Shown piece by piece: positions 53,459 through 60,560 of a DNA stretch of 64,000 nucleotides; positions within the stretch are counted from its first letter, which is position 1; every line of letters starts with the position of its first letter. Origin of the DNA: a virus; IMG/VR virus record IMGVR_UViG_3300044701_002172, positions 62,001 to 126,000 of that record, one strand, 5' to 3'. The notes beneath the pieces were generated by a model. The model searched no databases, was not told the DNA's origin, and saw only the letters and a program-made list of their open reading frames with translations. The translations under genes were made by a program, and so were the position numbers.

Positions 53459-53615
53459 ATCCTAATCGTTCTCTACAGTATTTAAACCTCCCCCATTCCT
53501 CGTCAGTGAAGTTATCGCTAGCATATGGGATACCCACTACATAAGCACAGAATCGGTTGATTTGCTCGGATTGATTGCTAGAAGCAATAACAGCACTGGC
53601 GAGGAGTTCAATCAT
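53448..53615 (-). CDS. Small hypothetical protein, 55 aa
   Basis: Reads MIELLASAVIASSNQSEQIN, RFCAYVVGIPYASDNFTDEE and ends KYCRERLGYDN. ATGA overlap with the SPFH-like gene. No family recognised. Confidence 0.68.
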   Translation of the reverse strand: MIELLASAVIASSNQSEQINRFCAYVVGIPYASDNFTDEEWGRFKYCRERLGYDN

Positions 53616-54019
53616 TTGTTCATTTGGAGAGTAGGGACGGGCATTCCACCTTCGGTGGGCACATAGATGGTCACGTTACCTTTCTGTGAACCTTCTTCAA
53701 TACCAGTGATATACAGATACTGAAGATACTCACGATTGTCCTTCAGACTATCACCAATGATTTGGTTTGCCTTAGCAACACCACCAGCACGAATAATCTC
53801 TGCTTCAGCAAGTTGTTGAGCAGAATCTTTCTTTGCTTGTGCTTCAAGCACTGCTACCTGACGGGTATATTCTGCTTTCTGTAGTTCTGCTTTACCAGCA
53901 AGAGATTGTGACCACACATTATAGATAGGACCACCCAAAAAAAGAACGGCGGCACCAACAATTACAATTGCACCTACAACAACAGCAGCAGGGTCAATAA
54001 ATCCGTTTTGTTTGTTCAT
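53612..54019 (-). CDS. Membrane protein with SPFH/prohibitin-like C-terminal half, 135 aa
   Basis: Residues 10-33 (PAAVVVGAIVIVGAAVLFLG) are a transmembrane anchor. Residues 40-110 (KAELQKAEYTRQVAVLEAQA, then AEAEIIRAGGVAKANQIIGD) are the Ala/Glu-rich helical region of SPFH/prohibitin proteins, followed by ITGIEEGSQKGNVTIYVPTE, typical of the end of prohibitins. The usual band-7 N-terminal domain is missing, so it is a shortened form. It probably oligomerises on the host membrane. Coupled to neighbours by ATGA overlaps. Confidence 0.75.
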   Translation of the reverse strand: MNKQNGFIDPAAVVVGAIVIVGAAVLFLGGPIYNVWSQSLAGKAELQKAEYTRQVAVLEAQAKKDSAQQLAEAEIIRAGGVAKANQIIGDSLKDNREYLQYLYITGIEEGSQKGNVTIYVPTEGGMPVPTLQMNK

Positions 54020-54138
54020 TTGTCATCCTCCAGAGTAGATTTCAGTAGTTCGTCCACAACACGACGAGCACGATAGTTTTGAATAATATCCATCACACAA
54101 TAGCCAAAGGCAAATCCTGCCATAATACTAGTAATCAT
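54016..54138 (-). CDS. Membrane microprotein, 40 aa
   Basis: Reads MITSIMAGFAFGYCVMDIIQ, then a basic and acidic tail (NYRARRVVDELLKSTLEDDK). Short membrane helix with cytoplasmic tail expected. ATGA overlaps at both ends; upstream of the SPFH-like gene and possibly its partner. Confidence 0.65.
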   Translation of the reverse strand: MITSIMAGFAFGYCVMDIIQNYRARRVVDELLKSTLEDDK

Positions 54139-54401
54139 AGTGCTTGTACCTCTTCCATAATGTTTTCCACATCTATCTCATCACGATGACCCATAACGTC
54201 ATCAGTGACAGTAGTATCATAGCACAGATCGTAGCCATCCTCGTTACCTTGAATGACTGCTACCTCGTACAAATCTTGCTCGTAACCATATGAACCAGGA
54301 AAACGAACAACGCTCACGCCATAACCATTAGGAAAGAAATGACGAGCTTGAACACCACCATCAATAGAATGTGGTTTGAAATTAAGATCAGTGAATTTCA
54401 T
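54135..54401 (-). CDS. Hypothetical protein, 88 aa
   Basis: Starts MKFTDLNFKPHSIDGGVQAR; HFFPNGYGVSVVRFPGSYGY and YEVAVIQGNEDGYDLCYDTT give a beta-rich pattern seen in a small phage family with a 'GYGVSVVR' signature. Acidic helical end (ENIMEEVQAL). Function unknown. Confidence 0.72.
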   Translation of the reverse strand: MKFTDLNFKPHSIDGGVQARHFFPNGYGVSVVRFPGSYGYEQDLYEVAVIQGNEDGYDLCYDTTVTDDVMGHRDEIDVENIMEEVQAL

Positions 54402-54681
54402 TGTCAGAATTAATGTTGAAACGATCAGACCAAGCAGTGTTGAACCTCTCTCGGAGGTTCTCGATCATAGTATAGCGTTGAACCAGCTCGCTGTCAATAG
54501 GCATGTCACCGATGCCATACGGACAGGCAAAATCTATCATGGTTTCTGCTTGACACAAAATGTCACACATCATCTCATGCTCAGCGTAAGTGAGAGTCAC
54601 AATAACATCATTTTGATCAATGTGACTATCATCTGTGGTATCCTCAACAACAGGATAGTTGGCAACAGAAAGGGCAATCAT
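54388..54681 (-). CDS. Hypothetical protein, 97 aa
   Basis: Starts MIALSVANYPVVEDTTDDSH; VIVTLTYAEHEMMCDILCQA and a helical end (RYTMIENLRERFNTAWSDRF). Overlaps the next gene by 14 nt. Three Cys. No family recognised. Confidence 0.7.
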   Translation of the reverse strand: MIALSVANYPVVEDTTDDSHIDQNDVIVTLTYAEHEMMCDILCQAETMIDFACPYGIGDMPIDSELVQRYTMIENLRERFNTAWSDRFNINSDNEIH

Positions 54682-54683
54682 GA

Positions 54684-54839
54684 TCAGAAAGAAATTTCGT
54701 CGAGAGTGGGCACGTTCATGTCGCTGGTAGCGTCAAGAATTTCAGTGACACTGTTGCTGGTGATAGCATCGAGAATGTTAAGGATTTGCTCGCCGTTAGC
54801 ACCTTTACGAAGCATGGAAATCAGAACTTGCTTGCTCAT
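54684..54839 (-). CDS. Small conserved cyanophage-type protein, 51 aa
   Basis: ATG 54839 chosen: MSKQVLISMLRKGANGEQIL, then NILDAITSNSVTE. I recall a 'SKQ.L..ML+KG..G..IL.ILD' type of short protein in cyanomyoviruses. Function unknown. Confidence 0.72.
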   Translation of the reverse strand: MSKQVLISMLRKGANGEQILNILDAITSNSVTEILDATSDMNVPTLDEISF

Positions 54840-54864
54840 GGTAATAAAATAATAAGGTTTACAA

Positions 54865-55026
54865 TCAGTTTTCGATGGGGAACAGCTGCCAGGTGTCTGG
54901 GTGAATTCCCATTTCCTCACAGCGAACCTCGTAGGCAATACGTTGGAGCAGACGTAGATCCATGTTCATGACCGCTTTACGGATCGTGTGGCGGATCTGG
55001 GCGTCTTGGGCGGTGTCAGTAACCAT
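54865..55026 (-). CDS. Small hypothetical protein, 53 aa
   Basis: Reads MVTDTAQDAQIRHTIRKAVM, NMDLRLLQRIAYEVRCEEMG and ends WQLFPIEN; helical. GC-rich. Follows a TATACT promoter with leader AAGTCAACAACGGAACCG. Confidence 0.7.
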   Translation of the reverse strand: MVTDTAQDAQIRHTIRKAVMNMDLRLLQRIAYEVRCEEMGIHPDTWQLFPIEN

Positions 55027-55051
55027 TGTCGGTTCCGTTGTTGACTTACTC

Positions 55052-55085
55052 AGTATAGGGGTGGAACCACCCCGATGTGGGGTGG
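55052..55085 (-). promoter_or_regulatory. TATACT promoter with two mutually exclusive hairpins
   Basis: -10 TATACT (55057-55052). CCACCCC (55085-55079), GGGGTGG (55073-55067) and CCACCCC (55064-55058) allow either the first and second or the second and third segments to pair. Confidence 0.55.
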
Positions 55086-55098
55086 TTTGGGTCAGTTG

Positions 55099-55563
55099 TC
55101 AGGCTGGCACAACCTCAGGCATTTCCAGCTCGTGAGTGTTGCCACTGCCCCAGCCGATCCTGTAGGCTCGCCACTTGCCCTCTGTGGTGTAGAGGTAGGC
55201 ATACTCTTCCCCAGAGTCACCGCTGGTGAACTCCTCAAAGGTGCCATGCTGAACCCACAGCTCTTCGCCACGCTCAGTGTGGTAGAGAGGCTGAGGGGCA
55301 CGAGTGGGGGAGTAGACCCAGTTGCCGTCCATGTCACGAGCGATGTCACCGTTCACATCACGAACCACCGAGGTGATCCACAGATGAGTGGTACGAAGCG
55401 AAGACATGCTGCCACCGTCGATCAGCTCACGAACAGCCTCACGATCCTGGTAGTGCTCAGCCAAAACACGCCCGTTGCCCTCCAGGTAGCCATCGTAGTG
55501 GCAGTAGGTGCTGACGATGCTGTTGTCAGGAAGTTGGTAGCCGATCCGAGAGCGAGTGCCCAT
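55099..55563 (-). CDS. Conserved phage protein, 154 aa
   Basis: ATG 55563 chosen because the promoter at 55610 and a leader hairpin lie upstream. MGTRSRIGYQLPDNSIVSTY, then CHYDGYLEGNGRVLAEHYQD and VRELIDGGSMSSLR match a family common in cyanophages and other phages (G.RS.IG....DN.I..IY.H.DGY....G..L..HY). Function unknown. The longer C-terminal part (YAYLYTTEGKWRAYRI) is also conserved-looking. GC-rich. Confidence 0.82.
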   Translation of the reverse strand: MGTRSRIGYQLPDNSIVSTYCHYDGYLEGNGRVLAEHYQDREAVRELIDGGSMSSLRTTHLWITSVVRDVNGDIARDMDGNWVYSPTRAPQPLYHTERGEELWVQHGTFEEFTSGDSGEEYAYLYTTEGKWRAYRIGWGSGNTHELEMPEVVPA

Positions 55564-55609
55564 GGTTGTTTCTGGTGGTGGTGGAGGTCCGTTTGCCTCC
55601 GATGAACCT

Positions 55610-55644
55610 AATATAGGGCAAAGCAAAGGGGGCGTCAAGCCCCC
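55610..55644 (-). promoter_or_regulatory. Fused terminator-promoter (TTGACG-17-TATATT)
   Basis: GGGGGC-TTGAC-GCCCCC hairpin followed by TTTGCTTTG; the loop and stem hold -35 TTGACG (55638-55633), and -10 TATATT (55615-55610) follows after 17 nt. A copy of the GTGACAGTTGACAGAGTGGCACA element lies before it. Confidence 0.85.
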
Positions 55645-55663
55645 TGTGCCACTCTGTCAACTG

Positions 55664-55825
55664 TCACACACCATGTTCTCTCATGCTTCTCACAAGATAC
55701 GATGTAAATTGTTCCATTTTTTCTGGTGATACTGATTGAGGACAATAATGAATGGCATTCCGTAGAGCGACCATTTCATTGTATTCTTCCTGAGTCAGTA
55801 GATCTTTTTTGTTTGAATAGGTCAT
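55664..55825 (-). CDS. Small hypothetical protein, 53 aa
   Basis: Reads MTYSNKKDLLTQEEYNEMVA, LRNAIHYCPQSVSPEKMEQF and ends VRSMREHGV; helical. A TATAAT (55852-55847) lies 21 nt before the ATG without a convincing -35. No family recognised. Confidence 0.68.
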   Translation of the reverse strand: MTYSNKKDLLTQEEYNEMVALRNAIHYCPQSVSPEKMEQFTSYLVRSMREHGV

Positions 55826-55913
55826 CTTGTGTCAGCGTTTCAACACATTATACTAGTATTTAACTAAAAACTACTAGTTCTTAATGTTGTGTTTATATTT
55901 GTGTGTAGTAATG

Positions 55914-56135
55914 TTACGCTCCAAATGGACCCCAACTACCTTTATCACCACCCATACGCTGTTCAAGTTTATCAATCAACTCATCGATTTTCATGAGTTG
56001 ATCAATATCACCAATCATAGCAGAGATAGTTTTACATACCAGTGGTCGTTCTTGGCGAGCAGCATAAGCAAGAGCATTACGAAGTGATGCTTCAGCTTCT
56101 TTCAGACTGGATTCAACAGATTCAGACAATGCCAT
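55914..56135 (-). CDS. Conserved helical cyanophage-type protein, 73 aa
   Basis: ATG 56135 chosen (MALSESVESSLKEAEASLRN, then ALAYAARQERPL). I recall this N-terminus from many cyanomyoviruses. Helical, with DELIDKLEQRMGGDKGSWGP at the end. Two nt after the preceding membrane gene. Function unknown. Confidence 0.78.
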   Translation of the reverse strand: MALSESVESSLKEAEASLRNALAYAARQERPLVCKTISAMIGDIDQLMKIDELIDKLEQRMGGDKGSWGPFGA

Positions 56136-56137
56136 AA

Positions 56138-56383
56138 TTAACTCCAAATTTGAATAAGTTTAATAGTTTCTACAGTAGCAAAAAACCCACGAATAGCTAA
56201 TATATCATACATTTTAATTTTTTGAAAGTACGGCCACGAAAGAGCATTGCCTACCAATCTAAACATGATGCCAACTTCTACGCTGGTAAACAGCAGTACA
56301 CCATATCCAACAATAAACATGGAATTACCAATAATTCTGCCGTAACTTAATAACTTATATTTCGGATCTATAAACTGATTCAT
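56138..56383 (-). CDS. Membrane protein, 81 aa
   Basis: Hydrophobic around residues 15-40 (IIGNSMFIVGYGVLLFTSVE) and less so at 41-55; probably one or two transmembrane helices. Ends LAIRGFFATVETIKLIQIWS. ATGA overlap with the gene upstream. Conserved-looking cyanophage type; function unknown. Confidence 0.74.
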   Translation of the reverse strand: MNQFIDPKYKLLSYGRIIGNSMFIVGYGVLLFTSVEVGIMFRLVGNALSWPYFQKIKMYDILAIRGFFATVETIKLIQIWS

Positions 56384-56655
56384 GTCATTGTCTCATAATG
56401 TTTAGCGAGAGTGTCAATCAATTTTTTAGTTTCTTTTTTTGTAAACAACACCTCAGCAAATGCCCCACAACCATACCTGGATTTCTTTCCCAAGACATAC
56501 AAAAAGGCATACTTAATACGATTCCACAGCCCCATGTCAGACAGATGAACATGAAACCAAATAGTATCATTAAAGTCTGGGTCTGGATCAAATGACAAAA
56601 CAATTTGGTGATCAATCTCACCACATTGACAAACAAATAGAGTATTATTTTCCAT
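56380..56655 (-). CDS. Hypothetical protein, 91 aa
   Basis: Starts MENNTLFVCQCGEIDHQIVL with a CxC pair; FNDTIWFHVHLSDMGLWNRI and KYAFLYVLGKKSRYGCGAFA. Looks like a small beta-rich fold resembling ones in other cyanomyoviruses. No membrane helix is certain. Overlaps the thioredoxin-like gene by 11 nt. Confidence 0.74.
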   Translation of the reverse strand: MENNTLFVCQCGEIDHQIVLSFDPDPDFNDTIWFHVHLSDMGLWNRIKYAFLYVLGKKSRYGCGAFAEVLFTKKETKKLIDTLAKHYETMT

Positions 56656-56917
56656 GATTGCTAATAGTAGTTTGCCAAAATGTACTAGTCATGTGTTGTG
56701 ATCCTGCCATTTTTGCTACAATGTTGCCATCAATCAACGCCACAAGCGTTGGTGTTGCTTCAACGCCACATTGCTTAGCAAAATCAGACCACACACCGTC
56801 AACTTTAGCAGGAGTGATGTTTACTACATCTTCCCACCCAGAAACTTTTTTCAGTTGAGTTTCGGCGTACAAGCAGGGACGACATCCCTCTTGTACAAAT
56901 AAATGAATTTCTTTCAT
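56645..56917 (-). CDS. Thioredoxin/glutaredoxin-like protein, 90 aa
   Basis: Small thioredoxin fold: IHLFVQEGCRPCLYAETQLK with active-site Cys12-Arg-Pro-Cys15, and EATPTLVALIDG with the cis-Pro at 56. Likely dithiol reductase, possibly for phage ribonucleotide reductase, but that partner is not in this window. ATGA overlap with the 118-aa gene. Typical thioredoxins are longer (~105), so this is a compact form. Confidence 0.85.
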   Translation of the reverse strand: MKEIHLFVQEGCRPCLYAETQLKKVSGWEDVVNITPAKVDGVWSDFAKQCGVEATPTLVALIDGNIVAKMAGSQHMTSTFWQTTISNHGK

Positions 56918-57270
56918 GATAGCAGTTCTTTAATAGTCATGTCATTGGTCATTGCTTCCATTTCCTCCTCAGTATATTGAGGATTTTCAGGATTCTTGAG
57001 GCGAGAGAGTTCAGCTTTCACACTATCAAGTTCTTTTCCTGCTTGAATAGTAGTTTGAAAAGCATCAAGAAATTTATTATGATACTCATCAGCAACAAAG
57101 TTTAGATACTTGTAGGTGATGTTGAGAAGATCTCCTGTCTCATTTCGCCCAGGATAGTCATTCTCGAACGAATCCAAGCAAGTAGAAACAAGAACCTTGA
57201 GTTCATCGAAAGAGCACTCACAAAGAGAAAGTTCGTTCATCTTATCCCAAACTTCACGGTAGCTGGTCAT
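56914..57270 (-). CDS. Hypothetical protein, 118 aa
   Basis: ATG 57270 chosen (MTSYREVWDKMNELSLCECS), 17 nt inside the previous gene. Helical throughout (FDELKVLVSTCLDSFENDYP); the end NPQYTEEEMEAMTNDMTIKE is acidic. No family recognised. Confidence 0.72.
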   Translation of the reverse strand: MTSYREVWDKMNELSLCECSFDELKVLVSTCLDSFENDYPGRNETGDLLNITYKYLNFVADEYHNKFLDAFQTTIQAGKELDSVKAELSRLKNPENPQYTEEEMEAMTNDMTIKELLS

Positions 57271-57454
57271 GGGAGGTCTCCTGGTTGACGATGGGTGTAT
57301 TGTAGGACGCTTGCTCCAACCTGTCAAGCCTGTTCAGGATCTCATACACAGTATTATCTGTCTCAACCAATTCAGTTTTGAGACGTTCTACTTCATTTTC
57401 AAGATAGTTAATTCTATCTTGTAAGGATTCATATTCAAAGTTGTATTCACTCAT
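57254..57454 (-). CDS. Coiled-coil protein, 66 aa
   Basis: Starts MSEYNFEYESLQDRINYLEN; residues 10-50 form a heptad coiled coil (EVERLKTELVETDNTVYEIL). Likely oligomerises. One nt after the 170-aa gene. Confidence 0.72.
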   Translation of the reverse strand: MSEYNFEYESLQDRINYLENEVERLKTELVETDNTVYEILNRLDRLEQASYNTPIVNQETSHDQLP

Positions 57455-57455
57455 G

Positions 57456-57968
57456 TTATGCTACCCATTCTGGTTTACGTTCTGGCATACGAAGATAATT
57501 AGATGCAACCCAAGGTTTGGACGAAATATACATTTTGTAAGCAGTAAAAGTGTCAATGCTTGTGTCAAGTTTAAATTCATCTGGCATCGCTCGTGTAAAT
57601 TCTGTTACTTCTGTGATCTTACCCTTGGGAAACAAATAATATGCTTCAACTAAAGTATTATAACATGAATGAATTTTATTGTAACGAATAGCATATTCAT
57701 CACAAAGGTTCATGCCATGTTTAATCAGCCAATAGGCATTGTGAATAGATGCCGCTGCCCACTGTGTACAGGGATGATTACGAAATGCTCCTTTTGCTGT
57801 AGCATATGGAGTTTGATCTATTTTGTGAATATCGCCATAACTATGATACCATTTAGATGCTACAATAGAGAGCATTTGACAGCATTCAAGAGGCATCTTA
57901 ACAATATGCTTGTCGGGAAGACAAATAGCAGATTCAGCTGGCCATTGAGAAGTAACAAAAATGTTCAT
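57456..57968 (-). CDS. Conserved phage protein, 170 aa
   Basis: The N-terminus (MNIFVTSQWPAESAICLPDK, then HIVKMPLECCQMLS) and the middle (FRNHPCTQWAAASIHNAYWL, then HGMNLCDEYAIRYNKIHSC) are a pattern I recall from a widespread phage family of the form 'DKH.VKM.LE..Q.L ... NHPC..W...S..N..WL'. I cannot name its activity with confidence; DNA-repair labels seen for such proteins should be checked. His, Cys and Trp clusters suggest an enzyme. Confidence 0.78.
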   Translation of the reverse strand: MNIFVTSQWPAESAICLPDKHIVKMPLECCQMLSIVASKWYHSYGDIHKIDQTPYATAKGAFRNHPCTQWAAASIHNAYWLIKHGMNLCDEYAIRYNKIHSCYNTLVEAYYLFPKGKITEVTEFTRAMPDEFKLDTSIDTFTAYKMYISSKPWVASNYLRMPERKPEWVA

Positions 57969-58132
57969 AGGATTCCAACTTCCTTTAAGTAATTACGATA
58001 GCGCATAAATCGACCAAGACTGGGTTGGTTCACAACTTGTAACTGATGGCAAATTTCACAATAGCACAACCAATCATACCATGGTGTGCTAGGATCTAAT
58101 ACGTGATACTTTATTTCTGATTGCTTCGACAT
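57965..58132 (-). CDS. Small Cys-rich protein overlapping the halogenase end, 55 aa
   Basis: Reads MSKQSEIKYHVLDPSTPWYD, WLCYCEICHQLQVVNQPSLG and ends RYRNYLKEVGIL. The C-x-C-x-x-C-H cluster (residues 23-29) could bind a metal. It starts 44 nt inside the halogenase gene in another frame and ends with an ATGA overlap, so it sits in the operon. Confidence 0.65.
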   Translation of the reverse strand: MSKQSEIKYHVLDPSTPWYDWLCYCEICHQLQVVNQPSLGRFMRYRNYLKEVGIL

Positions 58133-59507
58133 AATCAAGATGATGTGTTGTGTCAGTTTTGTATTCTGGTTGCTTGAAGGGTAATACCTCAGAAGATATG
58201 TCCCAATTATGATCTTTAGCCGCTATAGTGTGCATAAACATAATATAATCATCATGATCAATATATTGATCACCTAAAAGATTTATAATATGTTCTTGAT
58301 AATCATATTTTACATTTTTATGGTCTATCCAAAATCGAGTATCATCACGTTGACATGTTTTATATTGAGTTAAAATAAAAGCTGCCCAAAACTTGTATCG
58401 ACTTTCAATCCTATCATTAATAACTTCCCTCAAACTATTCACAATATTTTTATCTGGAATATCTTTCCATTGTTGTAAAATAGGTTTTAAATGATTAATG
58501 ACATCAATTGTCAATGTTAGCCCAGGAGCATCTAATGGTTCTAGAAATCCATTAGCTAAACCAAGAGTACAGTAATTTTCGTGATATGTTTTTTTATTAT
58601 ATCGAGGATAAAAATTAACGAGCCTCGGTTCTATATCTACACCAACATCATTAATAAACTCTTCTCTGGCTCTATCTTCACTGACATAGTTAGAACTAAA
58701 TGTATACCCTGTACCAATTCTCGAATAAGTTGGTGTTATCCATCTCCACCCATACTTCATAGTTTTTGCTACTGTGTATGGATGAAATTGATTTCTTTTA
58801 TCAGTATATTCTAGTGGATATACAAAAGCTTTGTTTGTTAACAATACATCAGACAAATCAACATATTCTTCATTCAAAATATCATTGTAACCAGTGGCAA
58901 TAATATAATAATCTGCTGTGATTACGGTGTCTTTATCAGTAATAAGTCTCTCAATTTTATCATTTGTTTTTTCTACTTTAACAATAGTTTCTGCTAATGT
59001 AGAAACATGTTTGTGCTTCTTACAATGCTTAGAAATAAAATTAATATACTTACCAGCATCAAAATGCCATGATTTTGGATAAAAGAAATCAGATTTAAAT
59101 ACGTGATTATCTTTTACTGTATCATTTAAATTACAGGCAATAAGATCATTGATTGAAACATCTTTCGGTTTATTTGCCAAAAGTCTATAAAACATAGTTG
59201 TATGAATGCTCATGGCATTCGATGACCTATTGTTTTTGAAATTGTGAATAAAGTTGTTTTTAGACCAGTTCTTATAATAGACACCATACTTCACAGCAGC
59301 ATCGGATTCGGCAATAAAAATATCATGGTTTACACCAATTTCTTGATGAAAACCATTTAACTTAATTGTATTGGATTCCCCAACCCCAATGCTAGGAATA
59401 TGGGGAGAACCTACAATTATAATTTCACTAAAAAACTCTTTTTTAACTGCCATAGCAGCACAAGCCATCCAGCCTGCTGCCCCAGTTCCAACAATACAGA
59501 GTTTCAT
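58089..59507 (-). CDS. Flavin-dependent halogenase (tryptophan-halogenase family, VirX1-like)
   Basis: ATG 59507 chosen; the ATGA overlap with the 73-aa gene supports it. 472 aa. FAD-binding GxGxxG at residues 7-12 (GTGAAGW), GVGES at 41-45, catalytic Lys73 in AAVKYGVYYKNW, the WxWxxP halogenase motif as WRWITP (254-259), and the LEPLDAPG motif (322-329) near the substrate pocket. The enzyme uses reduced flavin and O2 to make HOX, which Lys73 passes to the substrate. A cyanophage enzyme of this type, VirX1, is known to iodinate and halogenate many substrates. The natural substrate is unknown. No flavin reductase is seen nearby. Confidence 0.92.
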   Translation of the reverse strand: MKLCIVGTGAAGWMACAAMAVKKEFFSEIIIVGSPHIPSIGVGESNTIKLNGFHQEIGVNHDIFIAESDAAVKYGVYYKNWSKNNFIHNFKNNRSSNAMSIHTTMFYRLLANKPKDVSINDLIACNLNDTVKDNHVFKSDFFYPKSWHFDAGKYINFISKHCKKHKHVSTLAETIVKVEKTNDKIERLITDKDTVITADYYIIATGYNDILNEEYVDLSDVLLTNKAFVYPLEYTDKRNQFHPYTVAKTMKYGWRWITPTYSRIGTGYTFSSNYVSEDRAREEFINDVGVDIEPRLVNFYPRYNKKTYHENYCTLGLANGFLEPLDAPGLTLTIDVINHLKPILQQWKDIPDKNIVNSLREVINDRIESRYKFWAAFILTQYKTCQRDDTRFWIDHKNVKYDYQEHIINLLGDQYIDHDDYIMFMHTIAAKDHNWDISSEVLPFKQPEYKTDTTHHLDYVEAIRNKVSRIRS

Positions 59508-59725
59508 AGTTTTCCGCCTACTGTTCCTTCGTGTTGTTTGGTTTCTGGAAATCCTTCTTGAAGCCATTTAAGATAGCATCGAGTAGCATTAACACATTGT
59601 TCTTCTGTGAGAGAAGTGATGATGGGTTTCTCGTCTTTGTCAAAAGAATGCCAAAGTCCATAGTTAGTTTGTTTTAAATAAAACGCCCCCTCGTCATAAA
59701 AAATTGGCTCTTGCTGGTTGCTCAT
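59504..59725 (-). CDS. Hypothetical protein, 73 aa
   Basis: ATG 59725 chosen (MSNQQEPIFYDEGAFYLKQT). NYGLWHSFDKDEKPIITSLT and EEQCVNATRCYLKWLQEGFP; probably a small alpha/beta fold. Directly upstream of the halogenase with an ATGA overlap, so co-translated. A partner role is possible but not shown. Confidence 0.74.
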   Translation of the reverse strand: MSNQQEPIFYDEGAFYLKQTNYGLWHSFDKDEKPIITSLTEEQCVNATRCYLKWLQEGFPETKQHEGTVGGKL

Positions 59726-59921
59726 CTGGTACTCCTTCAATAATAATTTGTGCTGGTTTATCATTCCAATGACGAACTACTCCAGCAATGATAAAACAGT
59801 TAGTAATAAGATACGTAACAAAAATAATAGTTCTAACGATTGCCACTCGGTCTGCCACGTCGTCTTTTTTGTGTGCTTTCTCCCCCAGTGCTAGTGCCCA
59901 CAGATGCCACAGGTGTTTCAT
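59694..59921 (-). CDS. Conserved single-span membrane protein, 75 aa
   Basis: ATG 59921 chosen (MKHLWHLWALALGEKAHKKD, then DVADRVAIVRTII). A transmembrane helix around 36-55 (RTIIFVTYLITNCFIIAGVV) follows, then a polar tail (IIIEGVPDEQPARANFL). I recall near-identical proteins in many cyanomyoviruses; function unknown. The start lies 89 nt inside the 125-aa gene, which is a long overlap. Confidence 0.78.
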   Translation of the reverse strand: MKHLWHLWALALGEKAHKKDDVADRVAIVRTIIFVTYLITNCFIIAGVVRHWNDKPAQIIIEGVPDEQPARANFL

Positions 59922-60210
59922 TTGGTTCAAAAAATTGATCGAGAGATGAGAATAGTTGTTGTTTGGGTTTCCTGCCACGTTTCTTTGGTGTTTCTACTGG
60001 TTCTTCCTTGTCCACTACAGGAAGTGGCACAGCAAGAGTAGGATCTTGATAATGGATGGTAGCATCCTTGGTCTTGATGCTGTAACGAGTCAGATGTTTA
60101 TCAAGGTGATTCTGGCATTGAAACCAGCAGATTTTATGTTCCTTCCCGTCCTGATACTCTAGACGAATCGGAAACCCAGTGTGAGGGAACAGGTCTTGGT
60201 CTTGCTTCAT
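59833..60210 (-). CDS. Protein with two AT-hook-like motifs, 125 aa
   Basis: ATG 60210 chosen (MKQDQDLFPHTGFPIRLEYQ); the N-terminal half (KICWFQCQNHLDKHLTRYSI) is a compact domain with HYQDPTLAVPLPVVDKEE after it. The C-terminal half is disordered with KKRGRKPKQ and KRRRGRPSGN, AT-hook type basic motifs. DNA binding is inferred. Its 3' part overlaps the membrane protein gene. Confidence 0.75.
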   Translation of the reverse strand: MKQDQDLFPHTGFPIRLEYQDGKEHKICWFQCQNHLDKHLTRYSIKTKDATIHYQDPTLAVPLPVVDKEEPVETPKKRGRKPKQQLFSSLDQFFEPNETPVASVGTSTGGESTQKRRRGRPSGNR

Positions 60211-60556
60211 AATGTTGTAGTTTGCCGTTAAGGAAAGTAAGAGAGCATTCTGGCCAGTCATCCCACTGACCTTTGTGAGTCTGTGGATATACTACCACAG
60301 TTTTGGACAGTTGGCAAGCCTTGACCCTGCCATGGTTGCCGTTGAGGATGTATTCTAATCCTAGTAGGTTTTCATCTGAATCTACAATGTCATAAATGTC
60401 TTCATCTTCGATCACCCACAACCTACCAGATGGATCCAACCAATAAAGATCTAAGAATCCCCTGTATTTCTCATTGAATGTCTTAGATTGACACACAGTT
60501 TCAGTAAATGGTTCGCCCAGATCGTATGATGAGCGAAAGTAATCAAACATTCCCAT
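60134..60556 (-). CDS. Conserved phage protein (MGMFDY family), 140 aa
   Basis: MGMFDYFRSSYDLGEPFTET, then VCQSKTFNEKYRGFLDLYWL, then SGRLWVIEDEDIYDIV follows a family I know from many phages ('MGMFD.i......LP.....Q.KD...yld.y.I..dG.L'). Function unknown. The C-terminus (PSHWVSDSSRVSGREGT) may lie past the true domain. Overlaps the next gene by 77 nt. Confidence 0.82.
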   Translation of the reverse strand: MGMFDYFRSSYDLGEPFTETVCQSKTFNEKYRGFLDLYWLDPSGRLWVIEDEDIYDIVDSDENLLGLEYILNGNHGRVKACQLSKTVVVYPQTHKGQWDDWPECSLTFLNGKLQHYEARPRPVPSHWVSDSSRVSGREGT

Positions 60557-60560
60557 GGTA

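Noticed and set aside
59508-59567. 20-residue N-terminal extension of the halogenase
   Set aside because: Arg-rich, not like the family, and overlaps the upstream gene; the FAD loop normally lies within the first 10-15 residues, as with ATG 59507.
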